A stretch of 6,953 nt of DNA from Bacteroidales bacterium (lineage in GTDB: Bacteria > Bacteroidota > Bacteroidia > Bacteroidales > UBA12077). The DNA is taken from contig JAUVUS010000129.1 in assembly GCA_030600865.1 (NCBI GenBank), positions 1 to 6,953 of the forward strand, given 5' to 3'. The stretch's first letter is position 1. The number at the start of each line of letters is the position of its first letter. A program made the position numbers and the translations under genes. Positions 1 to 6,110 of this stretch are shown piece after piece. Under the pieces are notes generated by a model. The model searched no databases and was not told the origin of the DNA. It saw only the letters and a list, made by a program, of their open reading frames with translations.

Positions 1-131
1 CCTTTTTCCTGAGCTTCGATAAGTGCTCCGATAGTATTTTCATCTTCAGCAACTGCAACTGCAATTCTTTTATTTATTCCTGAATCGCATAAATATTGCA
101 CCATCTGTTCCAATGAGGTAATTGTGTCCAT
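1..131 (-). CDS. ptb: Phosphate butyryltransferase / phosphate acetyltransferase-like enzyme, N-terminal fragment (cut by window edge)
   Basis: The ATG at 129-131 opens a frame that runs off the left edge after 43 codons, beginning MDTITSLEQMVQYL and continuing with RIAVAVAEDENTIGALIEA. This fits the first strand and helix of the Ptb/Pta (PTA_PTB) family. There, a short N-terminal helix is followed by a hydrophobic AVAVA strand, an acidic turn and a helix with the TIGA-type signature seen in Bacteroidota members. The family transfers acyl groups between CoA and phosphate, and in this phylum it often sits beside butyrate kinase and 2-oxoacid:ferredoxin oxidoreductase genes. That neighbourhood would lie beyond the left edge and cannot be seen. 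A candidate promoter lies 59 bp upstream. The call rests on 43 residues only, so butyryl versus acetyl specificity is open. Confidence 0.6.
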   Translation of the reverse strand, partial: MDTITSLEQMVQYLCDSGINKRIAVAVAEDENTIGALIEAQEK

Positions 132-189
132 ATCTTAATGTTTAATCAATCTCAAATTAATAAAATCACACGAAGCTAATATTTTCCTG

Positions 190-218
190 CCAAATTACAA
201 ATCTTTCAATGTTACAAA
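190..218 (-). promoter_or_regulatory. Candidate Bacteroidota-type promoter of the phosphate butyryltransferase-like gene
   Basis: On the minus strand TTTG (215-218) is followed after exactly 17 bp by TAATTTGG (190-197). This fits the Bacteroidota sigma-ABfr consensus TTTG-N17-20-TAnnTTTG with one mismatch in the -7 box. Transcription would begin near 183, giving an untranslated leader of about 50 bases before the ATG at 131. It suggests the enzyme gene is transcribed separately from the DUF4197 gene upstream. The motif is short and the DNA is AT-rich, so a chance match is possible. Confidence 0.4.
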
Positions 219-254
219 CGGGAAATAATCTTTTTGATATTTATTAGTCATTTA

Positions 255-977
255 CTAACCAAATACCTTTTTCAGCAGATCGCTTACTCGTGCTACAGGA
301 TTCTTTCTTATTTCTTTTTCCTCTTTGGCTATCTGTACAAATAATCCATCAATTGCTTTATTTGTAACATAATCATCCAAATCAGGATTTACTTTACTTA
401 CAAATGGCAGTTTATTATATGATGAAAAAACGGTGTTCCAATATTTGGTAGCTCCAACCTTATCGAGCGATATTTTAATTACAGGCTTAAATTTTTCAAC
501 AAGTTGTGTTCGGGTATGATCTTCAAGAAAACGGGTTGCAGCATCATCATTTCCGTTTAAAATATTCATAACATCCTGTAATGTCATTTCTTTAATTGCG
601 GTAACAAACAAGTCCTTTGCACCATTAGCAGCATCTTCAGCTGCACGGTTCATCGACTCAATAGCGTCATCAACAGCCTTGCCCTGACCCAACATTCTTA
701 GTTTTTCTTCAACAGATTTTGCCTCGTCAGGCATAAAGATTTTAATTGTTAGATCTTTAAAATAACCATCGGGTTTAGATAACTGCTCCACTCCTTTTTC
801 TATTCCAATTGTAAGTGCTTCTTTGAGTGCTTTCCCCACTTCTTCTTCAGTTAAGCCTGATGCATCTGTTTCTTCAATTACCTCTTCTGCAGCTTTTTTT
901 AAATTTTTAAAAAATTGAGCTTGAGCTTGCAAACCAAGCACGAAGCTAAATAATATCAGGTATGTAATTTTTTTCAT
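255..977 (-). CDS. DUF4197 family protein, exported
   Basis: This 240-residue protein has a Sec signal peptide (residues 1-20, likely cleaved at AQA|QFF) and then a full-length DUF4197 domain. Recognisable segments are GLTEEEVGKALKEAL (41-55), SMNRAAEDAA (108-117), AIKEMTLQDVMNILNG (127-142), LPFVSKV (190-196), YVTNKAIDGLF (203-213), and the closing RKNPVARVSDLLKKVFG (224-240). The mature protein is mostly helical and should sit in the periplasm. The function of DUF4197 is unknown; it is common in Bacteroidota and Proteobacteria. The ATG at 975-977 is followed directly by MKK and a hydrophobic core, which supports that start. It lies 78 bp downstream of the T9SS gene, behind a weak terminator-like hairpin, and ends in TAG 123 bp before the next gene. 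The family assignment is firm; the role is not known. Confidence 0.9.
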   Translation of the reverse strand: MKKITYLILFSFVLGLQAQAQFFKNLKKAAEEVIEETDASGLTEEEVGKALKEALTIGIEKGVEQLSKPDGYFKDLTIKIFMPDEAKSVEEKLRMLGQGKAVDDAIESMNRAAEDAANGAKDLFVTAIKEMTLQDVMNILNGNDDAATRFLEDHTRTQLVEKFKPVIKISLDKVGATKYWNTVFSSYNKLPFVSKVNPDLDDYVTNKAIDGLFVQIAKEEKEIRKNPVARVSDLLKKVFG

Positions 978-1022
978 GATTCAAATGTTTTAAATAATTA
1001 ATGTTGTCAACGTTAAATATAT

Positions 1023-1044
1023 GAAAAACTGAATTGAAAATTCA
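1023..1044 (-). terminator. Weak candidate intrinsic terminator after the T9SS gene
   Basis: On the minus strand TGAATT-TTC-AATTCA (1030-1044) forms a perfect 6-bp stem with a 3-base loop, followed by G and five T (1024-1028). It begins 11 bp past the stop codon of the secreted protein gene. The stem is AT-rich and so weak. It may reduce rather than fully stop read-through into the DUF4197 gene. Confidence 0.35.
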
Positions 1045-1055
1045 CTTCTCAAAAG

Positions 1056-3146
1056 TTATTTTAATAAAATAATTTTAGTACTATAATTTTTAACTTTTTT
1101 ATTTTGCGATATCAACTGAAGTTTACATATATATATACCATTACTCATAATGCTTTTATTAAAATTCCGGCCATCCCATTTAATATTGTGTTTCCCTTTA
1201 TTTTTATATCCATCAAAAAGAATACAGACAAGACTCCCGTTAAAATTGTAAACAGAAAGTTTTACAATTGCAGGTTCAGTTAACTCAAATCCTATATTGG
1301 TTTCTGAATTGAACGGATTCGGGTAATTCACCAGGTAATTATCAATGGATAATTCTTCAATATTTTGAACTAAAACACTATCAGTAAGCAAAATCAATTC
1401 TCCCCGAGCTAAGGTACTGGTATAATTACCATTTGATTCAACAAGGGTATCCAATATTTTATCACCTTGAGGATTATACCGGATTAAATGGCTTCCCCCG
1501 CTCCATGGTAAATCTATATTGATCTCGGTATTGTATTCAGCAAAAATTATGGCCATATCATCAATAATTGCTATATCTGCCATTGTAGGAACATTCATTG
1601 GACCATTAAGTAATTCGGAGAGGATATAAGATGCTTCATGATGAATTAAATTACTATTGATCAAATATTTATTTCCGTTTTGAATAATTAATGCTATATC
1701 ATTCGTATTAACTTCTCCTGATAATAATACATTAGCAACACTTGTGTTAATCTGTGAAACAGGAAGATTTTCAATAAGGGGATTAATCCAAAGATTTACA
1801 CCTCCCCACAAAACATTGAAATTATTAAATGAGACGCTTTCTGGTAACGCATTTATAAACGTTTCTGTATCTCCCGAGGGTAATCCAAAGAAATTCCTTA
1901 CTGAGACCCAATCTGAAGCATCATTCTCATCAGGGATTCCAAAAGTGGGATGCAGGAAAACGGTTGATGCACTATTTAATAAGGTATCAACATAATCAGG
2001 AAGTGGTGCAATTTCAGTAGAGTTTGCCCCGCCAACAAGCATCAGATAGTAAAAATCAGCATCTTGAAGAATGGTATTATTAGTGGTAATAACCCTGTAA
2101 CCAAGAAGTGTAAATGTGTTTACAATTGCCGGTATATTTATAATTGAAGCATTTGCTACAGGATAAAATGTACCTGAATATACTGTTGACATATCACATA
2201 CCAGATTCATAACCGGACGATCAGCAAACGATTGCCCTGAATATGACAAAATCTCATTACCCACATCAGTCATAAAATTAAAATCAGTATCCCAAATACA
2301 AAAATCTGTATTCTTTTCTTCAATTGAAAACCTTAGCGGTTGGTGTTGTATTTGTGAGAATATCAGAATATTTTTCCAGTTTTCTGCTTCCAGAGAGCCA
2401 AATGAGCCAACAGCAACGGATAAAGGAAAGCCGTAATAATTAGCACCTTCGGCAATAACATGAAGATTCCCTAAATTCGATGGAGGATATGTACCTGAAA
2501 GAGCAATGAGAGAATCAAGTTCAGCTTGATTATAGTGATAAAAATTAAAAACACTGGCCAGCTGCTCATCGGCATAAGTGGTATCATGCCACCATGAGCT
2601 GGCAGTTGTTTCATGAATTGCACCCGTTTGAGATGTAGCTGTTTGGATAGCCTGTAGATAACTTCCTCCAAACTGTTCTTCGGATATAAATGTAACTCCT
2701 AAAGAAAGAAGCTCCTGAACTACACCGGCAACCTCCTGCTCGGTGAGATATCCATATCCTGATTGTAATGTATCCCGGTTTGATTCTGCAATAATTTCCA
2801 AACCATCAAAATTTACAATAATTCCATATTCATCAGCTTTACTTAGTATTAAACCTAAAAATGTCTCTAGTCCTGAATCTGTAGGATAGCCATGTGCATC
2901 TAACGTAGGTGATGGAAAGGTATGATAGCCATTTGGATAAATTCCGAAATACCTTAGATGTGTATATCCCTGATTTTGCATCCATGTAAAGTTGTCATCC
3001 AGGTTTTGCTCAATTCCTTCATCTATTCCTGTAATAAAACTTAGATTTTGAATGAAGTTATTGCAAAATTCGAATTGTTGTTGTGCGTATACGTTTGAAA
3101 ATTTAAAGATAAAAATACATATCAGATATATATACAGTTTTTTCAT
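1056..3146 (-). CDS. Secreted T9SS cargo protein: glycosidase-type barrel, amidotransferase-like middle domain, C-terminal sorting domain
   Basis: This 696-residue protein starts with a signal peptide (1-21, cleavage near VYA|QQQ). Residues about 25-305 read like an alternating beta/alpha barrel of the glycosidase type: HLRYFGIYPNGYHTF (63-77), IIVNFDGLEII (109-119), VTFISEEQFGG (151-161), VFNFYHYN (199-206), LHVIAEGANYYG (228-239). Glu156/157 and Glu233 end predicted strands, where clan GH-A enzymes carry their acid/base and nucleophile; this pairing is inference. Residues about 310-515 look like the class I glutamine-amidotransferase-like fold found as a trimerisation domain in GH42-type enzymes (LVCDMSTVYSGTF, YYLMLVGGAN, STVFLHPTFG). 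A small beta-rich domain follows (520-590). The end is a typical type A T9SS sorting domain: NYPNPFNSETNIGFEL (607-622), SVYNFNGSLV, WDGRNF, MSNGIYICKLQ, closing KIILLK. It is therefore exported across the outer membrane and probably attached to the surface or released. The substrate is unknown, though a polysaccharide is plausible. The sorting domain is certain; the barrel call is moderate. Confidence 0.8.
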   Translation of the reverse strand: MKKLYIYLICIFIFKFSNVYAQQQFEFCNNFIQNLSFITGIDEGIEQNLDDNFTWMQNQGYTHLRYFGIYPNGYHTFPSPTLDAHGYPTDSGLETFLGLILSKADEYGIIVNFDGLEIIAESNRDTLQSGYGYLTEQEVAGVVQELLSLGVTFISEEQFGGSYLQAIQTATSQTGAIHETTASSWWHDTTYADEQLASVFNFYHYNQAELDSLIALSGTYPPSNLGNLHVIAEGANYYGFPLSVAVGSFGSLEAENWKNILIFSQIQHQPLRFSIEEKNTDFCIWDTDFNFMTDVGNEILSYSGQSFADRPVMNLVCDMSTVYSGTFYPVANASIINIPAIVNTFTLLGYRVITTNNTILQDADFYYLMLVGGANSTEIAPLPDYVDTLLNSASTVFLHPTFGIPDENDASDWVSVRNFFGLPSGDTETFINALPESVSFNNFNVLWGGVNLWINPLIENLPVSQINTSVANVLLSGEVNTNDIALIIQNGNKYLINSNLIHHEASYILSELLNGPMNVPTMADIAIIDDMAIIFAEYNTEINIDLPWSGGSHLIRYNPQGDKILDTLVESNGNYTSTLARGELILLTDSVLVQNIEELSIDNYLVNYPNPFNSETNIGFELTEPAIVKLSVYNFNGSLVCILFDGYKNKGKHNIKWDGRNFNKSIMSNGIYICKLQLISQNKKVKNYSTKIILLK

Positions 3147-3282
3147 ATATTGTATGGCAATTATATCCTTAATTAATGACTTTTATTAGTTATTGTAATT
3201 TGAACTCAAATTGAGCGATTCTTGCTCACAATAAAAAAATATAAGGCTTGCACCACAGCATTTCAGTGAAAACTAACTATTT

Positions 3283-4329
3283 CTAATTTACTTTTTCAAC
3301 GTCTTTTAAAGCAGCAAAAACCGGTTGAATTACCCAGTTCCCTGTTTTGTCGATAATTCCCCATTTATCTTCAAGTTTAGCAGCGGCATATCCATTTTTA
3401 AAATTCCGTACACCATCGAATTGTGGTTGTATAACCCATTCCATATTGCTGTTATAAAAACCAATCTTTTCGTTCTTCTTTCCTTTAGCTAATCCTTCAT
3501 GAAATTCGGAAATAGTTTCAGAATCGTCAAATTGAATTATTTCTCCTTTTGTATTTAGATAAACCCACTTTTCATTATGTTTAACTTTTGCCAGTTTTGT
3601 TTCAGGATCAAAATCATTTGTAATAAAAATCTGTGGCTGAATTACCCATTCGCCTGCCGGATTAAGATAACCGATTGTTGCTACATTTGTTTTAGCCCAT
3701 GCCAAGCCGGTATTAAAATATCCTACACTCACAAACCGTGCTTCTATAACCACATTGGCATTGACATTGATAAAACCGTATAAGCCATTTTCTGTTTTGT
3801 ATGGAGCCAGATTTTCAGAAAAATGTTTTATTTCGGCTACTCCGGGCACTTCAACTAATTTTTCGTTACCCTGTTTGTCGATTATATAAAAATTGCCGCC
3901 AACCTGTGTTATTGCATAACCATCTTTAAATGATGATACTTTACTGTATTTTGCGGGTATCGCAAGTTTTCCATCAGTATTTAAATAACCCCAGTTTTCG
4001 TTAATCCGAACAGGTGCCAGACCCTCGTCAAATCCTGTAACACCAAAAACTTCTTTTAAAGCAAAACCTGGTATTTCAGTTTGCAGAGTTTCTCCCTGAA
4101 TATTAATAAAAAAGTATCCTTCCTCTTTTTCAAAAATCGGTGCATATCCATCTTCAGAAAACTCATAACATTTTCTATACTGAGCATCAATTATAAAATT
4201 CCCATCGAGATTAATATAACCCCATTCCTTTGAATCCATAGGTCTTGTTTGTATCACATAAGTCTGTGCAAAAGAACTACATATTAGAAATAAAAATAAA
4301 ACCGTTGTTAATAAATAGCTTTTTTTCAT
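3283..4329 (-). CDS. WG-repeat protein, exported
   Basis: This 348-residue protein has a Sec signal peptide (1-21, SFA|QTY) and is built almost wholly of WG repeats spaced about 35 residues apart. Repeat cores start near residues 36 (WGYINLDGNFIIDAQY), 71, 113 (WGYLNTDGKLAIPAKY), 147, 185, 220 (GYLNPAGEWVIQPQ), 255, 290 and 323 (WGIIDKTGNWVIQPVF), nine units in all. Several have lost the Trp or Gly. WG proteins form beta-rich, propeller-like or solenoid structures thought to bind partners, but a precise role is rarely known. With no lipobox the mature product is probably periplasmic or outer-membrane associated. It is the last gene of a probable three-gene unit, 26 bp after the NTF2-like lipoprotein. 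The ATG at 4327-4329 begins MKKSYLL, a normal signal start. The family is clear; the function is not. Confidence 0.88.
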   Translation of the reverse strand: MKKSYLLTTVLFLFLICSSFAQTYVIQTRPMDSKEWGYINLDGNFIIDAQYRKCYEFSEDGYAPIFEKEEGYFFINIQGETLQTEIPGFALKEVFGVTGFDEGLAPVRINENWGYLNTDGKLAIPAKYSKVSSFKDGYAITQVGGNFYIIDKQGNEKLVEVPGVAEIKHFSENLAPYKTENGLYGFINVNANVVIEARFVSVGYFNTGLAWAKTNVATIGYLNPAGEWVIQPQIFITNDFDPETKLAKVKHNEKWVYLNTKGEIIQFDDSETISEFHEGLAKGKKNEKIGFYNSNMEWVIQPQFDGVRNFKNGYAAAKLEDKWGIIDKTGNWVIQPVFAALKDVEKVN

Positions 4330-4355
4330 AATATTAAATTTTATAGATTTTTAAA

Positions 4356-4847
4356 TTATTCACTAATTTTATAGTTATCAACCTCTCCAATCCTTATCCA
4401 TTTGTCATTTTCACGTTCGTACATGGTTATCCATGCACAAGTAAAATCAAAATTATATATTGAATCGTTTTCCTGTTTTCGCTCGCCGCTAATTTTTACC
4501 TGAACAATGGTCCAGCCTATTGATCCATCGTTAGCCACACGAACAATAGGTTCTTGTACATCTTTGTATACAGAAAATTCTGTATTATTTAAATACTCTG
4601 TAAACTTAGCATATATATCCTCTTTAACAGGATATATAAACTCCCCTCTTTGAACTTGCATATAATCATCGGAAATATCTTTAATAAAAAAATTAACATC
4701 TTTATTTAAATGCGCATCAATAGTTGTTTGATGTAAATCAAGAAGTTCTTGCTCCAATTTTTCAATATCTACCTTTGATTGACAAGCGAATAAAAGAAAA
4801 AACAAAGCAATAAATGGTAAAGTAACTATGATACGAATATTTCTCAT
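4356..4847 (-). CDS. NTF2/SnoaL-like (DUF4440-type) lipoprotein
   Basis: This is a 163-residue protein. Residues 1-21 form a lipoprotein signal ending LFA|C, so Cys22 would be lipidated. The mature part has the pattern of the NTF2/SnoaL/DUF4440 fold. A first long helix (KLEQELLDLHQTTIDAHLNKDVNFF, 30-54) is followed by DISDDYMQVQRGEF (57-70), a short helix (KEDIYAKFTEYLN), and then three or four beta strands: PIVRVANDGSIGWTIVQVKIS (100-120), YNFDFTCAWITMYERENDKWIRIGEVDNY (131-159). Family members bind small ligands or act as enzymes, but no catalytic residues can be assigned. The gene starts 10 bp after the upstream small lipoprotein and lies 26 bp before the WG-repeat gene. This suggests one transcript and a shared envelope role. 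Fold confidence is fairly good; substrate and function are unknown. Confidence 0.75.
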   Translation of the reverse strand: MRNIRIIVTLPFIALFFLLFACQSKVDIEKLEQELLDLHQTTIDAHLNKDVNFFIKDISDDYMQVQRGEFIYPVKEDIYAKFTEYLNNTEFSVYKDVQEPIVRVANDGSIGWTIVQVKISGERKQENDSIYNFDFTCAWITMYERENDKWIRIGEVDNYKISE

Positions 4848-4857
4848 AATTTAAAAT

Positions 4858-5178
4858 TTAGCACTTTCTGCGTCTTCTCTTACTATCAGCGCCTTTGCTT
4901 CCAAGAATCCCCCAACCTCCACTACCAATTATAAAACCAAACGCATACCATGCACCATTATTGTTTTGAGCATATACAGTAACATCATCGCGAAATAACA
5001 TGGCTACTAGATCAAAAGGAGCAATAATTCCGTGTAATAATCCTCCCAAGAAACCATAGGTATGACCTTCGAGACAAGCATCTACAACTTCTTTGTTTGC
5101 ACATGCCGAGAATAAAACAAGGCTTATAAAACTTACTAATAAAAGGATTATTGTTTTTTGGTTTTTAAATGTTTTCAT
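4858..5178 (-). CDS. Small membrane-associated lipoprotein with GHTYGF segment, conserved hypothetical
   Basis: I choose the ATG at 5176-5178, giving 106 residues that begin MKTFKNQKTIILLL. A longer frame opens only with TTG at 5239-5241, and its extra codons cover the 24-bp direct repeat at 5208-5231, so they are probably not translated. An ATG at 5197-5199 is a less likely alternative. The N-terminus is a lipoprotein signal, VLFSA|C, with Cys26 as the acceptor. Then come VVDACLEGHTYGFLGGLLHGIIAPFDLVAMLF (32-62), which is hydrophobic and glycine-rich, a short polar DDVTVYAQNNNGAWY stretch, and a second glycine-rich hydrophobic segment FGFIIGSGGWGILG. The tail is strikingly basic, SKRRRRKC. 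From memory, the GHTYGF...IAPFDL pattern recurs in small hypothetical proteins of several phyla; no function is known to me. It is the first gene of the probable three-gene unit ending at 3283. Confidence 0.75.
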   Translation of the reverse strand: MKTFKNQKTIILLLVSFISLVLFSACANKEVVDACLEGHTYGFLGGLLHGIIAPFDLVAMLFRDDVTVYAQNNNGAWYAFGFIIGSGGWGILGSKGADSKRRRRKC

Positions 5179-5207
5179 ATAGTCATTATTCAAGTTCATT
5201 AAATCAT

Positions 5208-5231
5208 CTAATAAAGTTTGAAGATAGCAAT
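5208..5231. repeat. 24-bp direct repeat, copy 1
   Basis: On the plus strand this starts CTAATAAAG and ends GATAGCAAT. It is identical base for base to 6752-6775 in the same orientation, with mismatches directly outside both ends. It lies 71 bp downstream of the GNAT stop codon and 30 bp upstream of the chosen start of the small lipoprotein gene. A 24-base exact match in a 7-kb window is very unlikely by chance. The two copies are 1,544 bp apart and bracket the GNAT and acidic-tailed lipoprotein genes. Confidence 0.85.
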
Positions 5232-5301
5232 ATATTTTCAAACCTCAATAAAATCGAATTAGTAAGACAACTTGTTAGTGACAATTATTTTAGTTCGTTA
5301 A

Positions 5302-5823
5302 TCAACTTACTTCTTCAAATTCTTTTGGATATTTAACAATACCCGAAACATCTTTTAGTCCATCGCTTACCAACTCAATTGCCATAAATACTTCATCAGG
5401 AACATCAAAGGGGGCTTTAATTCTCCAACTACTTGCCGGCAAAAATCCAAATTTCGGGTAATAATCCTTATGTCCTAAAACAATCACAGATTTAAAACCA
5501 AACTCTTTGGCAATTTCAAGTCCTTTAGTAATTAATTGTCCTCCAATTCCTTTATTCTGAAAGTCAGGTAGCACTGACATTGGTGCTAATGCGAGCGACT
5601 CGTGTTTTTTTGAATCATTTTGAATTTTTATTGGAAAGAACAAGATATGTCCGACAAGCTTATCATTGGATTCTGCAACAATCGATAATTTATTTATAAA
5701 ATCCGGATTCAACCTTAATTTCTCAATCAACAATCCTTCGTCTGCTTGTTCAAACGCTAAATCGTTGACATTTTTTATCCCTGCATAATCATTGATTGTT
5801 TCGTATCTGAGATCAATTTTCAT
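5302..5823 (-). CDS. GNAT family N-acetyltransferase (YhbS-like, COG3153)
   Basis: This 173-residue protein carries the GNAT fold. LSIVAESNDKLVGHILFFPI (46-65) gives the central strands. LAPMSVLPDFQNKGIGGQLI (79-98) is motif A, with the acetyl-CoA pyrophosphate-binding Q-N-K-G-I-G loop. SVIVLGHKDYYPKFGFLPA (112-130) is motif B, and its YYPKFGF is typical of the YhbS branch. It should be a soluble cytoplasmic acetyl-CoA-dependent acetyltransferase; the acceptor is unknown. The ATG at 5821-5823 (MKIDLRYE) is preferred over an in-frame TTG nine bases earlier. It is followed by a 123-bp gap to the small lipoprotein gene and preceded by about 290 bp of repeat-rich DNA. It may therefore be an accessory insert rather than part of the envelope gene set. 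GNAT genes are frequent passengers of integron cassettes, which fits this context but does not prove it. No convincing promoter was found. Confidence 0.88.
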   Translation of the reverse strand: MKIDLRYETINDYAGIKNVNDLAFEQADEGLLIEKLRLNPDFINKLSIVAESNDKLVGHILFFPIKIQNDSKKHESLALAPMSVLPDFQNKGIGGQLITKGLEIAKEFGFKSVIVLGHKDYYPKFGFLPASSWRIKAPFDVPDEVFMAIELVSDGLKDVSGIVKYPKEFEEVS

Positions 5824-5867
5824 ATTTGTCAATTTGGTTAACTATTGTAATTATTCCTTTACGGCAA

Positions 5868-5914
5868 TTGTAGCTGCAAGCTAACAAAATAAATACAATG
5901 TAGTTGCAAACTAC
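5868..5914. repeat. Doublet of REP-like palindromes
   Basis: There are two related palindromes in tandem. The first is TTG-TAGCT-GCA-AGCTA-A-CAA (5868-5887; 5-bp perfect inner stem, extended to 8 bp across one bulged base). The second is GTAGTT-GCA-AACTAC (5900-5914; 6-bp perfect stem). Both share the GCA centre and a preceding CAAT, so they are also direct repeats of each other with matched arm changes, C-to-T balanced by G-to-A. That covariation suggests the fold matters. They resemble REP elements mobilised by RAYT-type transposases; no such gene is in the window. They lie 45 bp upstream of the GNAT start, so they fall within or near its leader or promoter. Confidence 0.6.
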
Positions 5915-5964
5915 GAACGCAGATTAGGTTTCGTTAAATTTGTGCGAGCAGAGTGAATGCAGCA

Positions 5965-6104
5965 CGCGTTACAACTAAGCAAAGCCTGCTTCCATGCCTA
6001 AGACAGGTAAACCAGCAGGCAAGCGTTCTCACGAACTTGCAAGTAAACGCGCGCTAGCGGATTATCGGGACCGCATGCTTTACATAGTACCCGCTGTTAG
6101 GCGC
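5965..6104 (-). repeat. GC-rich block of nested inverted repeats, attC-like
   Basis: About 140 bp, clearly richer in G+C than its surroundings. Its outer ends are imperfect inverted repeats: on the plus strand CGCGTTACAAC (5965-5975), and on the minus strand GCGCCTAACAGC starting at 6104. Inside are a perfect 7-bp stem GCCTGCT/AGCAGGC (5984-5990 with 6014-6020) enclosing GGT-AA-ACC, a bulged 8-bp hairpin (6019-6040), the palindrome ACTTGCAAGT (6035-6044), the palindrome CGCTAGCG (6052-6059) and GCGG/CCGC (6057-6060 with 6071-6074). Length, structure and the GCCTAAC box next to a stop codon resemble an integron attC site. The far end reads GTTGTAAC rather than GTTRRRY, so the match is incomplete. 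A family of folded intergenic repeats is the alternative. It covers most of the gene-free stretch 5824-6110, and nothing coding was seen there. Confidence 0.45.
6096..6104. repeat. Left arm of 9-bp inverted repeat flanking the lipoprotein gene (attC core-like)
   Basis: GTTAGGCGC on the plus strand is an exact inverted match to GCGCCTAAC at 6701-6709. Read on the minus strand (GCGCCTAAC) it starts six bases after the TAA of the lipoprotein gene and fits the attC R'' box RYYYAAC. In gene cassettes the stop codon is commonly this close to the box. Confidence 0.5.
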
Positions 6105-6110
6105 TGGCTG

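Noticed and set aside
243..257. TTAGT/ACTAA hairpin overlapping the DUF4197 stop codon
   Set aside because: It is a 5-bp AT-rich stem with no following T run, too weak to call a terminator.
1744..1995. Plus-strand open frame of 83 codons
   Set aside because: It lies wholly inside the T9SS gene on the other strand and has no family resemblance; it is a shadow frame.
2471..2671. Second minus-strand frame inside the T9SS gene
   Set aside because: It overlaps the supported gene in another frame, with no signal or domain.
3202..3238. Hairpin TGAGC/GCTCA near a T-rich tract between the WG-repeat and T9SS genes
   Set aside because: On the minus strand the T-tract comes before, not after, the 5-bp stem, so it does not make an intrinsic terminator.
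3577..3783. Plus-strand frame opposite the WG-repeat gene
   Set aside because: It mirrors the repeat-coding region and is cysteine-rich by chance; no coding evidence.
5239..5241. TTG as start of the small lipoprotein (127 residues)
   Set aside because: The extension covers the 24-bp repeat and delays the signal peptide; the ATG at 5176-5178 places the signal at the N-terminus.
5868..6104. CRISPR array
   Set aside because: There are only two unlike palindromes and varied hairpins, without regular repeat-spacer units or cas genes.
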